Below, one piece after another: positions 1-7,661 of a DNA stretch of 38,999 bases; within the stretch, counting starts at the first letter, position 1, and the number at the start of each line of letters is the position of its first letter. Made by a program: the position numbers and the translations under genes. Below the pieces are notes generated by a model. The model was not told where the DNA came from. It saw only the letters and a list, made by a program, of their open reading frames with translations, and made no database searches. Source of the DNA: Leptolyngbya sp. CCY15150 (GTDB lineage: Bacteria > Cyanobacteriota > Cyanobacteriia > RECH01); NCBI RefSeq assembly GCF_016888135.1, contig NZ_JACSWB010000293.1, forward strand, positions 1-38,999, written 5' to 3'.

Positions 1-2
1 GG

Positions 3-50
3 CTTGACAGTCACGGCTTTGCTGTATGGGATGAGTTCGCTTATGTTTGA
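3..50 (+). CDS. 3' end of an unidentified upstream gene (partial)
   Basis: An open frame enters from the left edge and stops with TGA at 48-50. It encodes only 15 residues, LDSHGFAVWDEFAYV, which look like ordinary protein rather than noise, and the stop lies 15 bases before the next start. This spacing would fit an operon with the following gene. Too little is present to name a family, and the frame could be open by chance. Confidence 0.25.
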   Translation, partial: LDSHGFAVWDEFAYV

Positions 51-65
51 GATAAATTTAACAGA

Positions 66-1112
66 ATGCCTGAAAACTCCTCTCGTCTGGAGTTGAGTGG
101 ATCGCGACAATTTACATCCTGGCTGGCCCAAAAGCACCTGAGCCTAGCCTTCACAACCTATCAAGCCGGAAAGGTATTTTGGATTGGCCTACAGCCCAAC
201 GGCCAGCTATCGGTCTTTGAACGCACCTTTGAACGCTGCATGGGCTTAACCGTCCATCACAATAGCCTCTACCTCAGTACGCTCTATCAACTGTGGCGCT
301 TTGAAAATAGCCTCAGTCCTAGCCAAAACTACCAGGGCTACGATGCCGTCTATGTGCCGCAGATGTCCTACATCACCGGTGATTTAGACATCCATGATGT
401 GGTGATGGCTGAAGGCAACCCCCGCCCAGTTTTTGTCAATACGCTGTTTAGTTGCTTAGCAACCGTCAGTGAAACCCATAGCTTTGTCCCCCTCTGGCAA
501 CCGCCGTTTATCAGTAAGCTAGCGGCTGAAGATCGCTGTCATCTCAACGGCTTAGCGCTACGGGATGGGCAACCGCGCTATGTGACCAGCGTGAGCCGCA
601 GTGATGTGGCTGATGGCTGGCGCGACCATCGCAGCGATGGCGGTTGCGTCATCGATATTGAGAGTAATGAAATCATCGCGACGGGGCTATCGATGCCCCA
701 TTCACCCCGGTGGTATCGCGATCGCCTCTGGCTGTTGAACTCCGGAACTGGCGAGTTTGGCTATGTGGATACCGCAACCGGCCAGTTTGAAGCGGTGACC
801 TTTTGCCCCGGCTATCTGCGTGGCCTGGCATTTGTCGGAGACTTCGCCATTGTGGGGCTGTCAGAACCCCGCCATAACAAGAGTTTTCAAGGCTTGGCGT
901 TAGATGCTGCCCTGGCGAAGAAGGACACCACGCCGCGCTGTGGGATTGGCGTGATAGACCTGCGCAGTGGCGATCTGGTGCATACGTTACGCATTGAAGG
1001 GGCCGTTTCAGAACTCTATGACGTGGTGAGCATTCCTAATGTGCAGCGTCCCATGGCGATCGGCATTCGCTCCGATGAAATCCGTCGAGTCATCTCCATG
1101 GGAGAGGCGTGA
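66..1112 (+). CDS. TIGR03032-like conserved protein
   Basis: A 348-residue soluble protein without signal peptide or membrane segment. The N-terminal text (FTSWLAQKHLSLAFTTYQAG around residues 17-36) and the later segments HLNGLALRDGQPRYVTS and MPHSPRWYRDRLWLLNSGTG match my memory of the TIGR03032 family, a beta-propeller-like group of unknown function common in cyanobacteria and often found near TPR, sulfotransferase or secreted repeat proteins. The length is normal for the family. No clear Shine-Dalgarno sequence precedes ATG 66. The next gene encodes a large repeat protein, and a strong hairpin separates the two, so they are probably separate transcription units. No biochemical function can be assigned. 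Confidence 0.75.
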   Translation: MPENSSRLELSGSRQFTSWLAQKHLSLAFTTYQAGKVFWIGLQPNGQLSVFERTFERCMGLTVHHNSLYLSTLYQLWRFENSLSPSQNYQGYDAVYVPQMSYITGDLDIHDVVMAEGNPRPVFVNTLFSCLATVSETHSFVPLWQPPFISKLAAEDRCHLNGLALRDGQPRYVTSVSRSDVADGWRDHRSDGGCVIDIESNEIIATGLSMPHSPRWYRDRLWLLNSGTGEFGYVDTATGQFEAVTFCPGYLRGLAFVGDFAIVGLSEPRHNKSFQGLALDAALAKKDTTPRCGIGVIDLRSGDLVHTLRIEGAVSELYDVVSIPNVQRPMAIGIRSDEIRRVISMGEA

Positions 1113-1118
1113 CGGAAT

Positions 1119-1169
1119 CTCGGCATCCTGAAGCGGTGGACAGCAAAGCCACTGCTTCAGGATGCCGAG
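1119..1169 (+). terminator. Strong hairpin downstream of the TIGR03032 gene
   Basis: The arms 1119-1134 and 1154-1169 are a perfect 16-bp inverted repeat (CTCGGCATCCTGAAGC and its complement). Pairing continues inward through one G-U pair to 1139/1149, giving a 21-bp stem and a 9-nt loop. It begins 7 bases after the stop codon. There is no T-run on the 3' side, so it may act as an mRNA-end stabiliser or an atypical terminator rather than a textbook intrinsic terminator. Confidence 0.6.
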
Positions 1170-1211
1170 CTAGATGACCAGTGAAATCCGAATAATAAAC
1201 AGAGAAAAGAC

Positions 1212-3410
1212 ATGACGTTCGACCCAATTTTGAACTTGGCTGACCTAGATGGCAGCAGCGGCTTTCGCATCGATGGGGTGGCATTTGACTATTCCGGTTT
1301 GTCGGTGAGCGGAGCGGGGGATATCAATGGCGATGGCATTGATGACCTGATTATTGGCGCACCCTATGCCGACAACAACGGCGGATATTCCGGTTCCAGC
1401 TATGTGGTGTTTGGGGGGAGTGGGTTTGATGCGACGCTGAATCTTTCCACTTTAGATGGCAGCAACGGCTTTCGCATCGATGGGGCGGAAGGTGACTTTT
1501 TCGGTCGTTCGGTGAGCGGAGCGGGGGATATCAATGGCGATGGCATTGATGACCTGATTATTGGCGCTTCCAGTGCCGACTCCAACGGTAGCCGTTCCGG
1601 TTCCAGCTATGTGGTGTTTGGTAGTCAGGGTGGGTTTGGTGCGATTCTGAATCTTTCCACTCTCGATGGCAGCAACGGCTTTCGCCTGGATGGGGAGGCA
1701 GCAAATGACAATTCCGGTCGTTCGGTGAGCAGAGCGGGGGATATCAATGGCGATGGCTTCGATGACCTGATTATTGGCGCTCCCAATGCCGACCCCAACG
1801 GTAGCCGTTCCGGTTCCAGCTATGTGGTGTTTGGTAGTCAGGGTGGGTTTGGTGCGATTCTGAATCTTTCCATTCTAGATGGCAGCAACGGCTTTCGCAT
1901 CGATGGGGCGGCAGGTGACAATTCCGGTGGTTCGGTGAGCGGAGCGGGGGATATCAATGGCGATGGCTTTGATGACCTGATTATTGGCGCACCCTATGCC
2001 GACCCCAACGGCGGCAGTTCCGGTTCTAGCTATGTGGTGTTTGGTAGTCAGGGTGGGTTTGGTGCGATTCTGAATCTTTCCACTCTAGATGGCAGCAGCG
2101 GCTTTCGCATCGATGGGGAGGCGGAAGATGACGATTCCGGTGGTTCGGTGAGCGGAGCGGGGGATATCAATGGTGATGGCATTGATGACCTGATTATTGG
2201 CGCAGACGGTGCCGACCCCAACGGCGGCAGTTCCGGTTCTAGCTATGTGGTGTTTGGGGGTAGTGGGTTTGGTGCGACGCTGAATCTTTCCACTCTCGAT
2301 GGCAGCACCGGCTTTCGACTGGATGGGGTAGCGGCAGGTGACGATTCCGGTGTTTCGGTGAGCGGAGCGGGGGATATCAATGGCGATGGCATTGATGACC
2401 TGATTATTGGCGCAGACGATGCCGACCCCAACGGCGGCAGTTCCGGTTCTAGCTATGTGGTGTTTGGTCGTCAGGGTGGGTTTGGTGCGATTCTGAACCT
2501 TGCCACTCTAGATGGCAGCACCGGCTTTCGACTGGATGGGGAGGCAGCAAATGACAATTCCGGTGTTTCGGTGAGCGGAGCGGGGGATATCAATGGCGAT
2601 GGCATTGATGACCTGATTATTGGCGCATACGGTGCCGATAACAACGGCGACCGTTCCGGTTCCAACTATGTAGTGTTTGGGCGTCGTGATATCACTATTC
2701 CTAGCCCGTTTGACGATATCCTCAGCGGCACAGCAAATGCCGATACAATTCGGGCACTGGGGGGCAATGATGTGGTGCGTGGCTTTGCAGGTAATGACCT
2801 CCTCGATGGCGGCCCAGGACGCGATCGCATCTTTGGACAAGACGGTAGCGATACCCTCATCGGCGGTACGGGCAATGACCTCCTCAATGGTGGGGCAGAT
2901 AACGATCGCATCTTTGGACAAGCCGGTAACGATACCCTCATCGGCGGTACAGGAAATGACCTCCTCAATGGTGGGGCAGATAGCGATCGCATCTTTGGAC
3001 AAGCCGGTAACAATACCCTCATCGGCGGTACAGGCAATGACCTCCTCAATGGTGGGGCAGATAACGATCGCATCTTTGGACAAGCCGGTAACGATCGCAT
3101 CTTTGGCGGCAGCGGTCGCGATATCTTACTCGGCGGCAGCGGAAACGATCGCATCGACGGTGGCCCCGGCAACGATGTGATTACCACTGGAGCAGGGCGT
3201 AACCTAATCGTCATCCGTCAAAACGACGGCTTCGATCGCGTCACCGACTTCCAAAACAATCAAGACCGTATCGATTTAGTCGGTCTTAGTTTTGGTCAAC
3301 TGTCCATCGTCCAACAGCGCGATGATGTGCTGATCAGATTGGGCAGTACCAATCTATTGCGATTGGAAAATACCAACCTGTCAGCTATCAACCAAGCTGA
3401 TTTTGTGTAA
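1212..3410 (+). CDS. FG-GAP repeat protein with RTX calcium-binding C-terminus, probable type I secretion substrate
   Basis: A 732-residue protein of two repeat blocks. Residues 1 to about 490 hold seven FG-GAP (integrin-alpha propeller type) repeats of about 70 residues, each carrying the calcium-loop core DINGDG(I/F)DDLIIGA and ending in SYVVFG. Residues about 500-665 are RTX nonapeptide repeats (GGxGNDxLx type, for example GGTGNDLLNGG). The tail, with FDRVTDFQNNQDRIDLVGL, resembles the C-terminal region of hemolysin-type exported proteins. There is no N-terminal signal peptide, as expected for ABC-dependent type I export in which the signal is C-terminal. Seven blades would suit a closed propeller. 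The likely place of action is the cell surface or medium; the ligand is unknown. No type I exporter genes are in the window. Confidence 0.85.
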   Translation: MTFDPILNLADLDGSSGFRIDGVAFDYSGLSVSGAGDINGDGIDDLIIGAPYADNNGGYSGSSYVVFGGSGFDATLNLSTLDGSNGFRIDGAEGDFFGRSVSGAGDINGDGIDDLIIGASSADSNGSRSGSSYVVFGSQGGFGAILNLSTLDGSNGFRLDGEAANDNSGRSVSRAGDINGDGFDDLIIGAPNADPNGSRSGSSYVVFGSQGGFGAILNLSILDGSNGFRIDGAAGDNSGGSVSGAGDINGDGFDDLIIGAPYADPNGGSSGSSYVVFGSQGGFGAILNLSTLDGSSGFRIDGEAEDDDSGGSVSGAGDINGDGIDDLIIGADGADPNGGSSGSSYVVFGGSGFGATLNLSTLDGSTGFRLDGVAAGDDSGVSVSGAGDINGDGIDDLIIGADDADPNGGSSGSSYVVFGRQGGFGAILNLATLDGSTGFRLDGEAANDNSGVSVSGAGDINGDGIDDLIIGAYGADNNGDRSGSNYVVFGRRDITIPSPFDDILSGTANADTIRALGGNDVVRGFAGNDLLDGGPGRDRIFGQDGSDTLIGGTGNDLLNGGADNDRIFGQAGNDTLIGGTGNDLLNGGADSDRIFGQAGNNTLIGGTGNDLLNGGADNDRIFGQAGNDRIFGGSGRDILLGGSGNDRIDGGPGNDVITTGAGRNLIVIRQNDGFDRVTDFQNNQDRIDLVGLSFGQLSIVQQRDDVLIRLGSTNLLRLENTNLSAINQADFV
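1219..2680 (+). repeat. Seven near-identical ~210-bp in-frame repeats (FG-GAP coding)
   Basis: Seven tandem units of about 207-213 bp encode the FG-GAP domains. Long blocks are almost identical at DNA level between units, for example the segment coding SGAGDINGDG and the segment coding SGSSYVVFG. Differences concentrate in the linker codons after the DG of FRIDG/FRLDG. The DNA similarity exceeds what protein constraint requires, pointing to recent duplication or gene conversion. Confidence 0.85.
2823..3092 (+). repeat. 81-bp higher-order repeat in the RTX region
   Basis: The sequence GATCGCATCTTTGGACAAG recurs at 2823, 2904, 2985 and 3066, an exact 81-bp period, with a shortened 27-bp step to 3093. 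Each 81-bp unit encodes three RTX nonapeptides. The unit is a multiple of the basic 27-bp nonapeptide repeat, so it is an expansion of a trimer of nonapeptides. Copies differ by only a few bases. Confidence 0.85.
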
Positions 3411-3434
3411 AGGATCCATGAATTGAGATCCTCC

Positions 3435-3465
3435 ATCCCCCACTGGATCTTGTCCAGCGGGGGAT
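3435..3465. terminator. Hairpin between convergent genes
   Basis: The arms 3435-3447 (ATCCCCCACTGGA) and 3453-3465 pair with one mismatch around a 5-nt loop. The hairpin lies 25 bases after the stop of the FG-GAP gene and 44 bases before the stop of the convergent DUF202 gene, so it may serve both. There is no T-run on either side. Confidence 0.5.
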
Positions 3466-3508
3466 ATCAATAGGTACCGAGATGGAAAGACCCTGAGGTG
3501 TAGCTGAA

Positions 3509-3970
3509 TCAGAGAATGCTACTGAGAAATAGAGAGACGAAGGCAAAAACACCGATGACCAAAAGAGCCGTTGCCACAACTAATGCCCCAGAGCGGCGCG
3601 AGTAGTAGATATAGTCATCGCGCTGAATATGCTTCAGCTCTCGATGATGTTCGATCGAAGCCGTCAAGATGGCATAGACTCCGACGGCAATAAAAGACAG
3701 ACTCAAGCCACGCACCAGGTCAGTCGGTTGAAAGCGATCGCTCTGAGTGGATTGTTGAATAGCAGCCACCACTTGGTCAATCCCAAACCCAAAGCCAATG
3801 AGAGACAGAGAGGTGCGGATCCAAGCGAGCAGCGTTCGTTCTGCAGCAGCACGACTGCGTTCTTTGGCCAATTCATTAGCCAGGTTGCGGGGCGATTGAC
3901 CCATCGGTACATGTTTGAAGACTACCGTGGCATTGTATAGCACCCAAAGCGATCGCAAGCTAGTCACCAC
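3509..3970 (-). CDS. DUF202 (YidH-type) inner-membrane protein
   Basis: A 153-residue protein with the DUF202 signature: RSRAAAERTLLAWIRTSLSL, a charged helix leading into the first membrane segment, followed by a second hydrophobic segment around residues 86-106 and a third at the C-terminus (residues about 128-152). DUF202/YidH proteins are small membrane proteins of unknown function. The start is GTG; two GTG codons lie in tandem at 3970 and 3967, preceded by AAAGGAG, so either could be used, and this ribosome site argues against the internal ATG (residue 23) that would give a more compact family-length protein. It is convergent with the upstream repeat-protein gene and divergent from the fasciclin gene. 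Confidence 0.8.
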   Translation of the reverse strand: MVTSLRSLWVLYNATVVFKHVPMGQSPRNLANELAKERSRAAAERTLLAWIRTSLSLIGFGFGIDQVVAAIQQSTQSDRFQPTDLVRGLSLSFIAVGVYAILTASIEHHRELKHIQRDDYIYYSRRSGALVVATALLVIGVFAFVSLFLSSIL

Positions 3971-4205
3971 CTGCTCCTTTAGAGGGATGCCACCAGCTAT
4001 TGTCGTCTAGATAACATCATTCACAAGATAGAGGTCAAGCTGTCTGAGTAACGGTTAAGTTTTGTACAGGTTCAGTAGCCCCTAGTCATGGATGATCATC
4101 AACCCGAGGCAGCGCGGTCAAGGTTGTAAGCCATTACGCCTCCGCGATCCAGGCTAGCCTGCTATGACCGTCCAGATCACATTATGAAAACAAGGTAGTT
4201 CTATC

Positions 4206-4844
4206 GTGAAAACCCGTCACTCATTAACCAAGCGACTCACCGCCGGATTCATCGGATTAGGCGCAGTATTTGCCCTGGCCGCTTGCGGAACCCCCGAAGA
4301 CACCGCAACTGACACCGCTCCTGGAGATCCAACGGCAACCGAACCTGATATGCCGGCTGAAGACCCAACGGCCAATCAACCTGACATGCCGGCTGAAGAC
4401 CCTAGCGCAGCAACCTCCAGCAACAGCGTCGTTGATGTAGCTGCCAGCGATGACTCGTTTAGCACCTTGGTGCAAGCTGTTGAAGCAGCAGGCTTGGCTG
4501 AGCCCCTTGCAACCGGTGGGCCTTTCACCATCTTTGCTCCCACCAACGAAGCGTTCGAAGCGCTACCCGACGGAACTCTCGAAACCTTGCTTCAACCTGA
4601 AAACCAAGATCTCTTAGCTCAAGTTTTGACGTACCATGTGGTTCCCCAGGAAGTCATGGCAGCCGATGTGACTACGGGTGAAGTTCCCACTGTAGCCGGC
4701 CCCAGCATCTCAGTTGTGGTGGATGAAGCTTCAGGAGAGGTCATGGTCAATGAAGCCATGGTCACTCAGACAGACATTCAGGCTGATAATGGCGTTATCC
4801 ATGCCATCGACCAAGTCATTCTCCCACCCGGTTTGGAACTCTAA
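4206..4844 (+). CDS. Fasciclin (FAS1) domain lipoprotein
   Basis: A 212-residue protein starting at GTG 4206. Residues 1-27 form a lipoprotein signal with positively charged start, hydrophobic core and lipobox LAAC; Cys27 would be lipidated. Residues 28-70 are an acidic, Pro/Ala/Thr-rich spacer in which PDMPAEDP is repeated. Residues about 72-210 form one FAS1 domain with the usual conserved stretches: FTIFAPTNEAFEALP near the front, YHVVPQ in the middle, and NGVIHAIDQVILPP at the end. FAS1 proteins mediate surface adhesion or matrix contacts; the protein probably sits on a membrane facing the periplasm or outside. It stands alone, divergent from the DUF202 gene. No good Shine-Dalgarno sequence is visible. 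Confidence 0.9.
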   Translation: MKTRHSLTKRLTAGFIGLGAVFALAACGTPEDTATDTAPGDPTATEPDMPAEDPTANQPDMPAEDPSAATSSNSVVDVAASDDSFSTLVQAVEAAGLAEPLATGGPFTIFAPTNEAFEALPDGTLETLLQPENQDLLAQVLTYHVVPQEVMAADVTTGEVPTVAGPSISVVVDEASGEVMVNEAMVTQTDIQADNGVIHAIDQVILPPGLEL

Positions 4845-4992
4845 GTCCGGTCTACGGGCTTGAAGACTGATGAGTAAGGCAATCCTCATGTAATTCAGGC
4901 TAAACCAGCGGCTGTAGATCTTCGGATTCTACAGGCTGCTGCCTCACACCCAGTCTTTGGAACTGCTTTTGATTGCCTCGAATATCATCATC

Positions 4993-5026
4993 TTGCATTG
5001 GGTGTTGTCATCAACATCCAATGCAA
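4993..5026 (+). terminator. 15-bp stem hairpin downstream of fasciclin gene
   Basis: The arms TTGCATTGGGTGTTG (4993-5007) and its complement (5012-5026) pair with a single G-U wobble around the 4-nt loop TCAT. It lies about 150 bases after the fasciclin stop. The 3' flank CGTTTG is only weakly T-rich. It could be a terminator or a processed 3' UTR structure. Confidence 0.45.
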
Positions 5027-5304
5027 CGTTTGTAAGTGGACTATACTAAGTGGACCATGGCAGTCGCCATTCTGGGAAAGCCTGTCCAGAATCTGTTGCT
5101 ATTGCTTCTCTTTAATTAGATAGAACATTAGATAGAACCTTTGATTAGCATTAAAATGCTGGGATGCTCCTGATGGCTCAGTACCGTCTGACGCCGTTGT
5201 CCTAAGCTGAGAGGCGATCGCTCCCCATAGAATCGCTCCCTGCCCGCGTGTGCTCTGAATCTAGTTAGCCTACGGTTCAGACAGCTTTCACTACTCTAAA
5301 ACAA

Positions 5305-5324
5305 TATAATGCATAAGTGTTATA
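5305..5324. promoter_or_regulatory. Possible ArsR operator/promoter region
   Basis: An AT-rich imperfect palindrome, TATAA at 5305-5309 and TTATA at 5320-5324, overlaps a good -10-like TATACT at 5321-5326. ArsR/SmtB repressors typically bind AT-rich imperfect inverted repeats overlapping their own promoter. The symmetry is short, so this is only a candidate, about 180 bases upstream of the gene. Confidence 0.25.
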
Positions 5325-5504
5325 CTATAGTTCTTAAAGGAATCATCTCCAAGACCCCAGATAGGCTGTCATTACATTAGGTGCGCCCAGTCTAGAGTCT
5401 TAGCCTCCACATCTAGGTCATGGGCAATGCTAGTTGCCTTCCTGGGGTGAGCTATCTGCCCAACGTTCTGCTGTGTTTGAGCGCGATCGCTCTTTACTTA
5501 TACT

Positions 5505-5888
5505 ATGACAACTGCTCAAATCCAATCCCAAGACTGCGGCGTTGCCAAGCTATCTCCAGAGGCGCTTGCTCTCGTATCAGATTTTTTCAAGGTTCTCTCA
5601 GAATCCAGTCGTTTGCAGATCGTCTGCTGTCTTCGCAGTGGGCCGCAAAACGTTTCTCAGGTCGTGGAGGCCACCGGTTTAAACCAAGCCAATGTGTCTA
5701 AGCATCTCAAGATTCTTACTCAGGCTGGCGTCGTGTCACGACAGCAGCAAGGCGTCTGTGCAATTTACCAAATCTCTAACGGATTAGTTTTTGAACTCTG
5801 TGAACGGGTTTGTGATGCCCTATCCAACCAAATTCAGCAGCAAGCTGAGCACCTTCAGCAATTAAACCTGGTTCGCAGTGAGCGGTAG
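5505..5888 (+). CDS. ArsR/SmtB-family winged-helix transcriptional regulator
   Basis: A 127-residue protein with a typical ArsR fold: helices around residues 17-45, the DNA-reading helix-turn-helix NVSQVVEATGLNQANVSKHL (residues about 49-68), then the wing around residues 75-90. Cysteines occur at the end of helix 2 (RLQIVCCLRSG) and in the C-terminal helix (FELCERVC). The classical ELCVCDL metal box of ArsR/SmtB and the C-terminal histidines of zinc sensors are not evident. A cysteine in helix 2 combined with one in helix 5 recalls the thiol-persulfide sensors BigR/SqrR, but this is inference. No target operon lies next to it, so it may regulate itself or distant genes. Confidence 0.85.
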   Translation: MTTAQIQSQDCGVAKLSPEALALVSDFFKVLSESSRLQIVCCLRSGPQNVSQVVEATGLNQANVSKHLKILTQAGVVSRQQQGVCAIYQISNGLVFELCERVCDALSNQIQQQAEHLQQLNLVRSER

Positions 5889-6311
5889 CTTGCCTAGCGC
5901 ACCTTCAAAAAGCGTTTTCCTGAGGGCATCGATGATGGAACCCTCACCTTCAGTCCCTATCTCTCATCGTAAAAGAAGGATGTTAATGGCTCATCCCCTT
6001 TCCCCCTAGGGGATGACGAGCATACCTTGAGCGGGGGATACGCTCTCTTTTCTAAGGGGAAATACGGCCCGTCATCTCACCCAAACACTAGATTCAAGAA
6101 TCGATTCAGCAGTTTGTCACATTTCTTTACTGATTTTCATCCCTCTTGGATAGTCATCTCTAGATCCAGGTGCTAGTATGTTGAGTGAGAATAAGGATTC
6201 GGCTGAAGTGTTTGTTTTTGATAGTGACAAATTTTTCACGTTTTGCATTGGCAGACTTCTCTCCGAAATTTCAATCTCTGCACACCTCTATCTAAGTTTT
6301 GGAGACATTTC
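5889..6311. other. Gap upstream of the RNA-binding protein gene
   Basis: No credible gene. It holds two hairpins: TCATCCCCT/AGGGGATGA at 5991-6016 and the small GAGCG/CGCTC stem around 6029-6045, probably ending the ArsR transcript. The remaining 250 bases before ATG 6312 likely form the promoter and a long 5' leader of the RNA-binding protein. Long leaders are known for cold-induced cyanobacterial rbp genes, but nothing here proves that. Confidence 0.5.
5991..6016 (+). terminator. Hairpin downstream of ArsR gene
   Basis: The arms 5991-5999 and 6008-6016 form a perfect 9-bp stem around an 8-nt C-rich loop. The hairpin lies about 100 bases after the ArsR stop. No T-run follows immediately, so its role as terminator is tentative. 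Confidence 0.4.
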
Positions 6312-6614
6312 ATGTCAATTTACGTTGGTAACCTCTCCTATGATGTTACAGAAGCAGACCTAACATCCATTTTTGCAGAGTATGGTTCCGTGAAGCGGGT
6401 TCAACTACCTACTGATCGTGAAACCGGACGGATGCGTGGTTTTGGATTTGTTGAAATGAGCGCAGAATCTGAAGAAAGCGCTGCCATCGACGCCCTAGAC
6501 GGCGCAGAATGGATGGGACGCGACCTTAAGGTTAACAAAGCTAAGCCTCGTGAAGACCGTGGCGGCGCTGGCGGTGGACGTCGCAACAACAACTTCTCTC
6601 GCGGTCGCTACTAA
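6312..6614 (+). CDS. RRM-type RNA-binding protein (cyanobacterial Rbp)
   Basis: A 100-residue protein with one RNA-recognition motif. RNP2 is IYVGNL (residues 3-8) and RNP1 is RGFGFVEM (about residues 42-49); both carry the aromatic residues that stack on RNA. The C-terminal tail after residue 80 is glycine-, arginine- and asparagine-rich, as in cold-inducible RbpA-type proteins of cyanobacteria. ATG 6312 is chosen because GGAG lies 7 bases upstream and the protein then starts directly with the RRM; longer in-frame starts have no such site. A role in RNA chaperoning or in mRNA placement at low temperature is known for the family. It appears to be monocistronic, with a terminator at 6714. Confidence 0.93.
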   Translation: MSIYVGNLSYDVTEADLTSIFAEYGSVKRVQLPTDRETGRMRGFGFVEMSAESEESAAIDALDGAEWMGRDLKVNKAKPREDRGGAGGGRRNNNFSRGRY

Positions 6615-6713
6615 GGTCTAACCTAGCTCAAGATGTACCGTGGATAGACCCCGGCTTATGGTCGTAGGTTCTCGATCCACCGTTACCTGAGTTTGGGTTT
6701 GAATATCTGATGG

Positions 6714-6754
6714 AAGAGGTTTCAGGCATCGCTGCTTGGAACCTCTTTATTATT
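6714..6754 (+). terminator. Intrinsic terminator after the RNA-binding protein gene
   Basis: The arms 6714-6727 and 6734-6747 give a 14-bp stem (outer part AAGAGGTT/AACCTCTT, two wobble pairs inside) with the 6-nt loop ATCGCT. It is followed by the T-rich tract TATTATT. It lies 100 bases after the stop codon. Confidence 0.65.
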
Positions 6755-6817
6755 GGAGGTTGAAGGGATTGGCTGGGTGCATCATGCTGAAACAGTCTCT
6801 GTTGGAAACAAACTACC

Positions 6818-7600
6818 ATGCGTGTCTTAACGTCTTCTGCCCAGCACCTCGTCTTACAGCTACGTCCTTGGAGCCTTTGGTTCTTTGGAGGAGCATTCAT
6901 GCTGGTTGGCCTTTTGCCGGGGCTTTTGCTAGCTGAAGTTTCAACCCTCGAATGTCGCCGTACTGAACAACCACCAAGCTGTGAGCTAAGCCGCTCCGGT
7001 CTAGTCAAAGACGATCGCGATGTTATTCCTTTAGATCAATTTCAAGGGGTAGAGGTACAAGAAAGCCGCAGCGATGGCAGTTCTACCTACCGCGTTGTCC
7101 TCCTCACATCAGAGGGCGATCGCCCCTTAACGGGCTACTCCAGCTCGGGTTATGCAGGAAAAGAACGCCTAGCTCGCCAAATTGATGCCTTCTTAAACGA
7201 TTCCAGTCAACCCCAGCTCGTTATTCAGCAGGATAGTCGATGGCTAGGCTATCTTTTCACGTTAATCTTTAGCGGCTCTGGATTGGTGGTGGCCTGCGTC
7301 ATGGGCAACGTTGTGACCTGTGAGTTTGACAAACTTGGCCAGTCTTTTAAGCTCACACGCCAAGGATTGTGGGGTCGTAAAACTATCCAGCATCCCCTCC
7401 ATCATATTCAGACGGTTCATCTAGAAACCTCGCGCAGCAATAAAGGGAGAACAACCTATCGGGTGGCTCTGGGTCTCAAGAATGGCGATCGCCTGCCCAT
7501 CACCACCTACTACAGCTCGGGTCGTAAGGATAAACAAAAAACCGCCGATCAGATTTCTGAATTCTTAGATGTGACGACCTCCACACCCCTGTCTCTCTGA
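6818..7600 (+). CDS. Membrane protein of unknown function with an internal duplication
   Basis: A 260-residue protein I cannot place in a named family. A hydrophobic segment at about residues 19-40 and another at about 142-163 are the likely membrane spans. After each span lies a related soluble region: residues about 88-128 (TYRVVLLTSEGDRPLTGYSS, then an amphipathic stretch ending QIDAFLND) and residues about 209-252 (TYRVALGLKNGDRLPITTYY, then ending QISEFLD). The two halves therefore look like a duplicated module of one membrane span plus a small beta-rich domain, perhaps PH-like; this is inference. ATG 6818 is the first good start; ATG 6899 would cut into the first membrane segment. Confidence 0.75.
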   Translation: MRVLTSSAQHLVLQLRPWSLWFFGGAFMLVGLLPGLLLAEVSTLECRRTEQPPSCELSRSGLVKDDRDVIPLDQFQGVEVQESRSDGSSTYRVVLLTSEGDRPLTGYSSSGYAGKERLARQIDAFLNDSSQPQLVIQQDSRWLGYLFTLIFSGSGLVVACVMGNVVTCEFDKLGQSFKLTRQGLWGRKTIQHPLHHIQTVHLETSRSNKGRTTYRVALGLKNGDRLPITTYYSSGRKDKQKTADQISEFLDVTTSTPLSL

Positions 7601-7630
7601 AACCTAGGGTGTGTCATCAATTAGGTAACC

Positions 7631-7661
7631 TGTGATCAGGAGTGGTAAATTGTGATCAGGA
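7631..7661. repeat. Direct repeat TGTGATCAGGA, two copies 20 bp apart
   Basis: TGTGATCAGGA occurs at 7631-7641 and again at 7651-7661, immediately before the ABC-ATPase remnant. The 20-bp spacing could indicate a tandem regulator site or a scar of the rearrangement that removed the rest of the ABC gene. No function can be assigned. Confidence 0.5.

Larger units (their letters stand above)
4845..5504. other. 660-base gap between fasciclin and ArsR genes
   Basis: No convincing reading frame. It contains a strong hairpin at 4993-5026 and an AT-rich block at 5301-5336 that probably holds the ArsR promoter and operator. A short near-repeat (AAGTGGACTATA then TAAGTGGACCA around 5034-5056) is also present. 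The open frame starting at 5420 runs out of phase through the ArsR gene and is not supported. Confidence 0.6.

Noticed and set aside
1219-3092. Possible CRISPR array suggested by regular repeats
   Set aside because: Repeats are contiguous and in-frame coding units without unique spacers; no cas genes are present.
2508-3214. Long minus-strand frames and a second plus-strand frame across the RTX region
   Set aside because: They are shadows produced by the repetitive 27/81-bp coding units; only the main frame shows FG-GAP and RTX motifs.
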